From the NCBI RefSeq assembly GCF_013113835.1, contig NZ_VTYQ01000004.1:124001-188000 (forward strand): a stretch of DNA of 64,000 nucleotides, given 5' to 3'. Origin of the DNA: Vibrio sp. RE88. Its GTDB lineage: Bacteria; Pseudomonadota; Gammaproteobacteria; Enterobacterales; Vibrionaceae. A model generated the notes under the pieces. That model was not told the origin of the DNA. It ran no database searches and worked only from the letters and a program-made list of their open reading frames with translations. A program made the position numbers and the translations under genes. This document shows positions 59,747 through 64,000 of this stretch, piece after piece (position 1 is the stretch's first letter; every line of letters starts with the position of its first letter).

Positions 59747-62035
59747 ATGGCTGGGACGGACTTTGTGTCTCTTCTATGGTTGCTGGTCTGCACTTGTATC
59801 GCTTTCTTCATGCAAGCTGGCTTTACCTTAGTTGAAACAGGTTGTGTTCGCGCGAAAAACTCTGTCAATGTTGCGATGAAGAACATGGCAGACTTTCTCG
59901 TGGTGTCTGTTGTGTATGTTTTCGTTGGCTTTCACTTAGCTCAGGGCAGCTCACTACTATCATTTGATACCTTCCCACTCACCAATGAACACTTGCCCGT
60001 TGTCATGTTTAATCTGATGTTTGTTGCAACCGCAGCAACCATTGTTTCAGGTTGTGTTGCCGAGAGAATGAGCTTTCGTGGTTACATTTATACGTCGGCT
60101 TTCATCGGTATTTTGACTTACCCCGTGGTGTCTTACTGGACTTGGAACCCCAATTCGTGGCTCTACATACTCGGCTTTCAGGATTTTGCTGGCGGTGCGA
60201 CCGTTCACGTTGTTGGAGGCATGATTGGTTTAATCGGCACCATCATTATTGGCCCGCGTAAAGACCGCTTTATGACCCCACAACAAGTGAATGAGATCCC
60301 TTCCTATAATCACACCTTGGTTACGGTAGGGGTATTTCTAATGGTATTTGCTTGGCTAGGTTTTAATGGCGGCAGCTTCTACCAATTTGATGCCCGTGTA
60401 CCCATTGTACTGTTCAATACCTTGTTATGCGGCGCCGTGTCTGGATTCGTTACCATCCTTCTTGTTCATCGATCTCAGCATGTGCCTGTCTTCGTCACTC
60501 TGAATAGTGTGCTTGGGGGGCTGGTGATAGTGACGGCTGGTGCGAATATCTTTAATACGTATGAAGTAGTCTTGCTGGGTATTCTCGCATCTTTCACCGT
60601 CTACTACGGCGAAAAAATCCTGATCTCACTCAAGATAGATGACCCGGTCGGAGCAACTCCGGTGCATTTGTTCTGTGGTGTTTTAGGCGTCATTTACACT
60701 GGCTATTCTCTGAGCCTGACGCAAAACGGGGATCTGGTGTGGGATGTGATGGTGCAAATCATTGGTATTCTGGTGATTTTGTTTTGGTCTGGCGCCAACT
60801 CCTATGCGTGTTTTCAACTGTTGAAGTATTTCCATCTCGACCGGGTATCGCTTCAGGACGAGAAGCTTGGTCTGAATGTCACAGAGCATGGCATTAAGAT
60901 GAGTTGGCTAGAGACACTCAAAGTCATAGAGGAAATCAGCCGGGATGGTGATTACTCTAAGCGTGTACCTGTAGAAATCGGTACGGAAGCGGGTGATGTT
61001 GCCATTTCCTTTAATCACCTAATGGATAGGTTAGAGGCCAACATCGAAGTGCTACATCATGTCGCAAAAGGCAATCTTGATGATGTCGATATTGTTCCGA
61101 GTAGTGATAAGGACGTTATGGCGAACTCACTTCATTCGATGATCGTTAGTTTGCGCTCTCTGATTGATGAAGTGGAAGATGAAATTGAAAATCAAGCCAT
61201 GCAAATTGAAACCAGTGAGCACTCGATTCAAACGCTCATCGAGAAATTTAAACGCACTCAAGATCAACTTATGGAAGCGGAGAAGATGTCTGCGCTGACT
61301 GGGATGGTTGTTGGGGTGGCACACGAGCTTAATACTCCGCTGGGTATCTCTGTTACGAGCCTCTCTGTTCTCAGTGAACAGCTTGATGAAGTGGCGAAGA
61401 AGTTTGCTGAACGTACTATCACCACTGATGACTTGAACCGTTTTCTCAACGTCGCCAATGAATGTGTTGAAATGATAGTCAACAATATCGAACGCTCGGT
61501 TGATTTAGTCAGTAAGCTTAAACAAATCAATCAGAAAATGACGACAGAAGAGCCTAAGTTGATTGCTCTTAAACCCATGCTTAATGATGCGGTTCTCCAT
61601 GTTAAAGATACGCTATTGCAGAAATCGATCGAGGTTGAAATTGATTGTGAAGAGACATTGCAGGCATATTTGCCACCGATTTCGCTGCAGTGTGTGGTCG
61701 AAGAACTGCTCAACAATAGTGCACTGCATGGCTTCAATGGCGGGCAAGACGAAGAACAACGCGTGATTATGGTGAATGTGCACCAATCCAGCAATCGTAT
61801 CGACATCATTGTTGAGGATAATGGCGTCGGCATTGCGCCGGAAAATCAGAAGAAAATCTTTCAGCCATTTTTTACTACCCTACGAGCAAGAGGTGGCACA
61901 GGCCTTGGTCTACATATGGTTTACAACATCTGTACACAGAAACTTGCTGGCGCGATTAATGTTCAGAGTGAGGTGAATAAAGGTACTCGCATTGCACTGT
62001 CTCTCGATACTATTGGATCTGCTGCGGCTCAATAA
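59747..62035 (+). CDS. Ammonium transporter-histidine kinase fusion (Amt-HK)
   Basis: 762 residues. The first ~390 form a full Amt/Rh fold with eleven spans (MQAGFTLVETGCVRAKNSVNVAMKNMADFLV; GGATVHVVGGMIGLIGTIIIGPRKDRF). A HAMP-like linker (about 400-450) and a coiled coil lead to a kinase: H-box VAHELNTPLG with His526, N-box ELLNNSALHG (about Asn656), and EDNGVGIAPENQKKIFQPFFTT...GGTGLGLHMV. It likely senses or moves ammonium and signals by phosphotransfer. No response regulator gene is beside it. AAGG precedes the ATG. Confidence 0.9.
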   Translation: MAGTDFVSLLWLLVCTCIAFFMQAGFTLVETGCVRAKNSVNVAMKNMADFLVVSVVYVFVGFHLAQGSSLLSFDTFPLTNEHLPVVMFNLMFVATAATIVSGCVAERMSFRGYIYTSAFIGILTYPVVSYWTWNPNSWLYILGFQDFAGGATVHVVGGMIGLIGTIIIGPRKDRFMTPQQVNEIPSYNHTLVTVGVFLMVFAWLGFNGGSFYQFDARVPIVLFNTLLCGAVSGFVTILLVHRSQHVPVFVTLNSVLGGLVIVTAGANIFNTYEVVLLGILASFTVYYGEKILISLKIDDPVGATPVHLFCGVLGVIYTGYSLSLTQNGDLVWDVMVQIIGILVILFWSGANSYACFQLLKYFHLDRVSLQDEKLGLNVTEHGIKMSWLETLKVIEEISRDGDYSKRVPVEIGTEAGDVAISFNHLMDRLEANIEVLHHVAKGNLDDVDIVPSSDKDVMANSLHSMIVSLRSLIDEVEDEIENQAMQIETSEHSIQTLIEKFKRTQDQLMEAEKMSALTGMVVGVAHELNTPLGISVTSLSVLSEQLDEVAKKFAERTITTDDLNRFLNVANECVEMIVNNIERSVDLVSKLKQINQKMTTEEPKLIALKPMLNDAVLHVKDTLLQKSIEVEIDCEETLQAYLPPISLQCVVEELLNNSALHGFNGGQDEEQRVIMVNVHQSSNRIDIIVEDNGVGIAPENQKKIFQPFFTTLRARGGTGLGLHMVYNICTQKLAGAINVQSEVNKGTRIALSLDTIGSAAAQ

Positions 62036-62159
62036 CTCCAATCCCTATTTCTCAGTTTGATTCATATACGCCTGTAAAATTATTGCCTCAAAAACTTAAG
62101 CGGCTTGTCATTTTTCCCCGAGACACTGAGTGCTGGTGATATTAAAAGCTGGTATGACA

Positions 62160-63509
62160 ATGAGAGTAGCAATTTTTGGAAGCGGTTATGTGGGGCTGGT
62201 ACAGGCCGCAGTTTTGAGTGATGCGGGGCATAATGTGTGCTGCATCGATGTGGATGAAGAGCGCGTTGAACAATTGAAAAATGGCGTTATCCCCATTTAT
62301 GAGCCAGGACTAGAAAAGCTGGTTGCCGAGAATGCTTCTGCTGGACGACTCACTTTCACGGTTAGTGCAGAGCATGAACTGGATCGGTCAGATGTTATAT
62401 TTATTGCGGTTGGTACTCCTCAGGATCAAGACGGTTCTGCTGATCTCAACTACGTACTCGCGGTCGCGTCAGAAATTGGTAAGTACATTCACGAAGACAA
62501 AGTGGTGATCAATAAATCCACGGTGCCTGTGGGAACCGCTCAAGCTGTAGAGTGTGAAATTAAGCTTCAACTGGCCCGTCGAGGATTGAACTCGTTGGAC
62601 GTGGCGGTGTTGTCCAACCCTGAATTTCTTAAAGAGGGCACCGCAGTTACCGACTGTACCCGCCCAGACCGAATCATTGTTGGCGTAGACAAACATCATG
62701 GGCGCTATCAGCAACTCAAAGAACTGATGCGTGAACTCTATGCGCCGTTCAATCGCAATCATGAAAAACTGATTTTTATGGATGTAAAATCAGCGGAATT
62801 AACTAAGTACGCGGCGAACAGCATGCTGGCAACTAAGATCAGCTTTATGAATGAAATGGCGAATATTGCGGAACGTGTTGGAGCAAATATTGAGGATGTG
62901 CGCAAAGGCATTGGCAGTGATGAGCGTATTGGCTATCACTTTATCTATCCTGGTTGCGGTTATGGCGGTTCATGTTTCCCCAAGGACATCCAAGCTCTGA
63001 TCAAAACGTCCGAAAGTTTTGGTTACAGCAGTGACATTCTAAAGGCGGTGGAGAACGTCAACTATTATCAAAAGCGTAAATTATTCGATTTAATTCAAGA
63101 ACACTTTGGTGGACAGGCGGAGCTGAAAGGCAAAACATTTGCTTTATGGGGGCTGGCATTTAAACCACGTACCGACGACATGCGTGAAGCTCCGAGTCGT
63201 GTATTAATTGAAGCGCTGTGGGAGGCGGGCGCCAACGTTCAGGCCTTTGATCCCAAAGCAATGGAAGAAGCGCAGCGTATATACGGCTCTTGTTCAAAGC
63301 TCAGTTTAATGGGGACGAAGGAAGCGGCGCTCAATCAGGCAGATGGATTGATCATCTGTACGGAATGGCAGAATTTCAAAGCGCCAGATTTCGATTTTAT
63401 CAAGCAGACTTTGAAACAAGCGGTTATTTTTGATGGACGCAACTTATACGAGCCAGAGCGCTTGTCCAATCGAGGTATTCAGTACTACTCCATTGGTCGA
63501 CAAGTGTAA
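62160..63509 (+). CDS. ugd: UDP-glucose 6-dehydrogenase
   Basis: About 449 residues. NAD motif AIFGSGYVGLVQAAVLSDAGHNVCCIDVD, then VGTPQDQDGSADLNYV, NKSTVPVGTAQ, the catalytic Cys in YPGCGYGGSCFPKDIQAL and the C-terminal FKPRTDDMREAPSRVLIEAL. It oxidises UDP-glucose to UDP-glucuronate for polysaccharide synthesis. ATG 62160 gives the usual N-terminus; ATG 62154 is possible. It may feed the exopolysaccharide operon at 10-18 kb (inference). Confidence 0.94.
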   Translation: MRVAIFGSGYVGLVQAAVLSDAGHNVCCIDVDEERVEQLKNGVIPIYEPGLEKLVAENASAGRLTFTVSAEHELDRSDVIFIAVGTPQDQDGSADLNYVLAVASEIGKYIHEDKVVINKSTVPVGTAQAVECEIKLQLARRGLNSLDVAVLSNPEFLKEGTAVTDCTRPDRIIVGVDKHHGRYQQLKELMRELYAPFNRNHEKLIFMDVKSAELTKYAANSMLATKISFMNEMANIAERVGANIEDVRKGIGSDERIGYHFIYPGCGYGGSCFPKDIQALIKTSESFGYSSDILKAVENVNYYQKRKLFDLIQEHFGGQAELKGKTFALWGLAFKPRTDDMREAPSRVLIEALWEAGANVQAFDPKAMEEAQRIYGSCSKLSLMGTKEAALNQADGLIICTEWQNFKAPDFDFIKQTLKQAVIFDGRNLYEPERLSNRGIQYYSIGRQV

Positions 63510-63532
63510 GGATTACAAGGTCGCAATAGGGA

Positions 63533-63553
63533 AAGGGGCGAGCCATGCCCCTT
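63533..63553. terminator. Hairpin between ugd and the RDD gene
   Basis: AAGGGGC and GCCCCTT pair around 7 bases between two converging genes. Confidence 0.65.
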
Positions 63554-63560
63554 GTCATCG

Positions 63561-64000
63561 TTATCCTAGAAACTCTGCTTGCTTTGCAGGCTGATTCACG
63601 ACTCTGACCACGACTGTGTTGGCAATCAAATCGTGCCAGCCTTGCTTCTTGCTGTTAAAAGCTATCCAGATGAAGCCTAAACAAAGAGGAATTGCACTGA
63701 CGTAATACGCAACATAACGGAGAACAGATTTTGAAAAAGTCAGCCTTTCACCTGTATCTGCGTCACGCACTTCCAGCTTAAGTGCGATTTTGCCCGGTGT
63801 GGCTGAGCGATACATCCAAAATGCGACGGTTGCGATAAGCGGGCAAACCCAGTTAAGTACGAGATCCCAACCCCCCAACAAGAAATCCTCTGAACTCCAG
63901 TAAAGCTCTCCATATACCCAGTGCATGAGTGGGGTAGTCAGCAGTAGTAGGAGGACGGTATCAATAAGTGAGGCTCCAAGGCGCACCCAGAACCCTGCGT
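63561..64000 (-). CDS. RDD family membrane protein (5' end outside window)
   Basis: The C-terminal part of an RDD protein (three spans; RLGASLIDTVLLLL, TPGKIALKLEVRDADTGERLTFSKSVLRYVAYYV). Codons upstream of the GTG at 63986 still read AGFWVRLGASLID, the usual RDD start, so the gene continues to the right. Role unknown; some members act as ion exchangers. Confidence 0.87.
   Translation of the reverse strand, partial: AGFWVRLGASLIDTVLLLLLTTPLMHWVYGELYWSSEDFLLGGWDLVLNWVCPLIATVAFWMYRSATPGKIALKLEVRDADTGERLTFSKSVLRYVAYYVSAIPLCLGFIWIAFNSKKQGWHDLIANTVVVRVVNQPAKQAEFLG

Overview
The window is a stretch of a Vibrio chromosome. Several independent signs agree: a Qrr quorum-sensing small RNA with its sigma-54 promoter and LuxO-type sites, a vibriolysin-type M4 protease, a vpsL-to-vpsP-like exopolysaccharide block, Vibrio-typical small families (DUF2850, DUF2999 and DUF3612-like proteins), and gluconate operators matching the gammaproteobacterial GntR palindrome. 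No tRNA, rRNA, insertion sequence, phage gene or CRISPR array was seen. The genes at both edges (yegD-like at the left, RDD protein at the right) run out of the window.

Layout. 1-3.4 kb: yegD-like chaperone, general porin, FAH-family enzyme and a hidden 37-residue membrane peptide. 3.4-6.6 kb: AraC regulator with AzlC/AzlD exporter, LysE/RhtB exporter, GNAT acetyltransferase. 6.7-10.5 kb: ScsB-ScsD-ScsC thiol-redox operon preceded by a small membrane protein. 10.5-18.6 kb: leftward exopolysaccharide operon (initiating transferase, outer-membrane barrel, SLBB export protein, Wzc-type kinase, VpsP, a secreted Ala/Gly-rich protein, an O-antigen ligase/polymerase) with no dedicated glycosyltransferases. 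19-33 kb: TetR/metallo-hydrolase pair with two clear operators, MFS exporter, a lone LuxR-type ligand-domain-like protein, MscS channel, UbiB-like kinase, ppnP, two diguanylate cyclases, LysR/DMT pair, AlkB-like dioxygenase, Mpo1-like protein. 33.3-39.7 kb: gluconate TRAP transporter, gluconokinase, 6-phosphogluconate dehydrogenase and a GntR-type LacI repressor, with GntR boxes and CRP-like sites. 39.7-44.5 kb: Qrr RNA, a DUF3612-like XRE regulator divergent from a small protein across a repeat-rich operator, and the secreted protease. 44.5-46.5 kb: an unusual cassette with a pertussis-toxin-S1-like ADP-ribosyltransferase followed by a long reading frame cut by one in-frame TAG. 46.9-59.5 kb: three paralogous periplasmic substrate-binding-like proteins, a DUF1007/NicO metal transporter behind a Zur-like box, a closely packed leftward run from DUF924 to Rof including a macro-domain protein, and a MocR/DMT pair. 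59.7-64 kb: an ammonium-transporter/histidine-kinase fusion, UDP-glucose dehydrogenase, and the RDD protein.

The best candidates for new biology are the ADP-ribosyltransferase cassette with its amber-split partner gene, the stand-alone autoinducer-domain-like protein, the 14-bp-phased operator in front of the DUF3612-like regulator, and the Amt-kinase fusion with no partner regulator nearby. The Qrr RNA is the most important non-coding gene. It sits 2.7 kb from a protease of the type that quorum sensing controls in other vibrios.

All names rest on reading motifs and translations by eye. No database search was run, so family names without a visible catalytic motif should be treated as provisional.
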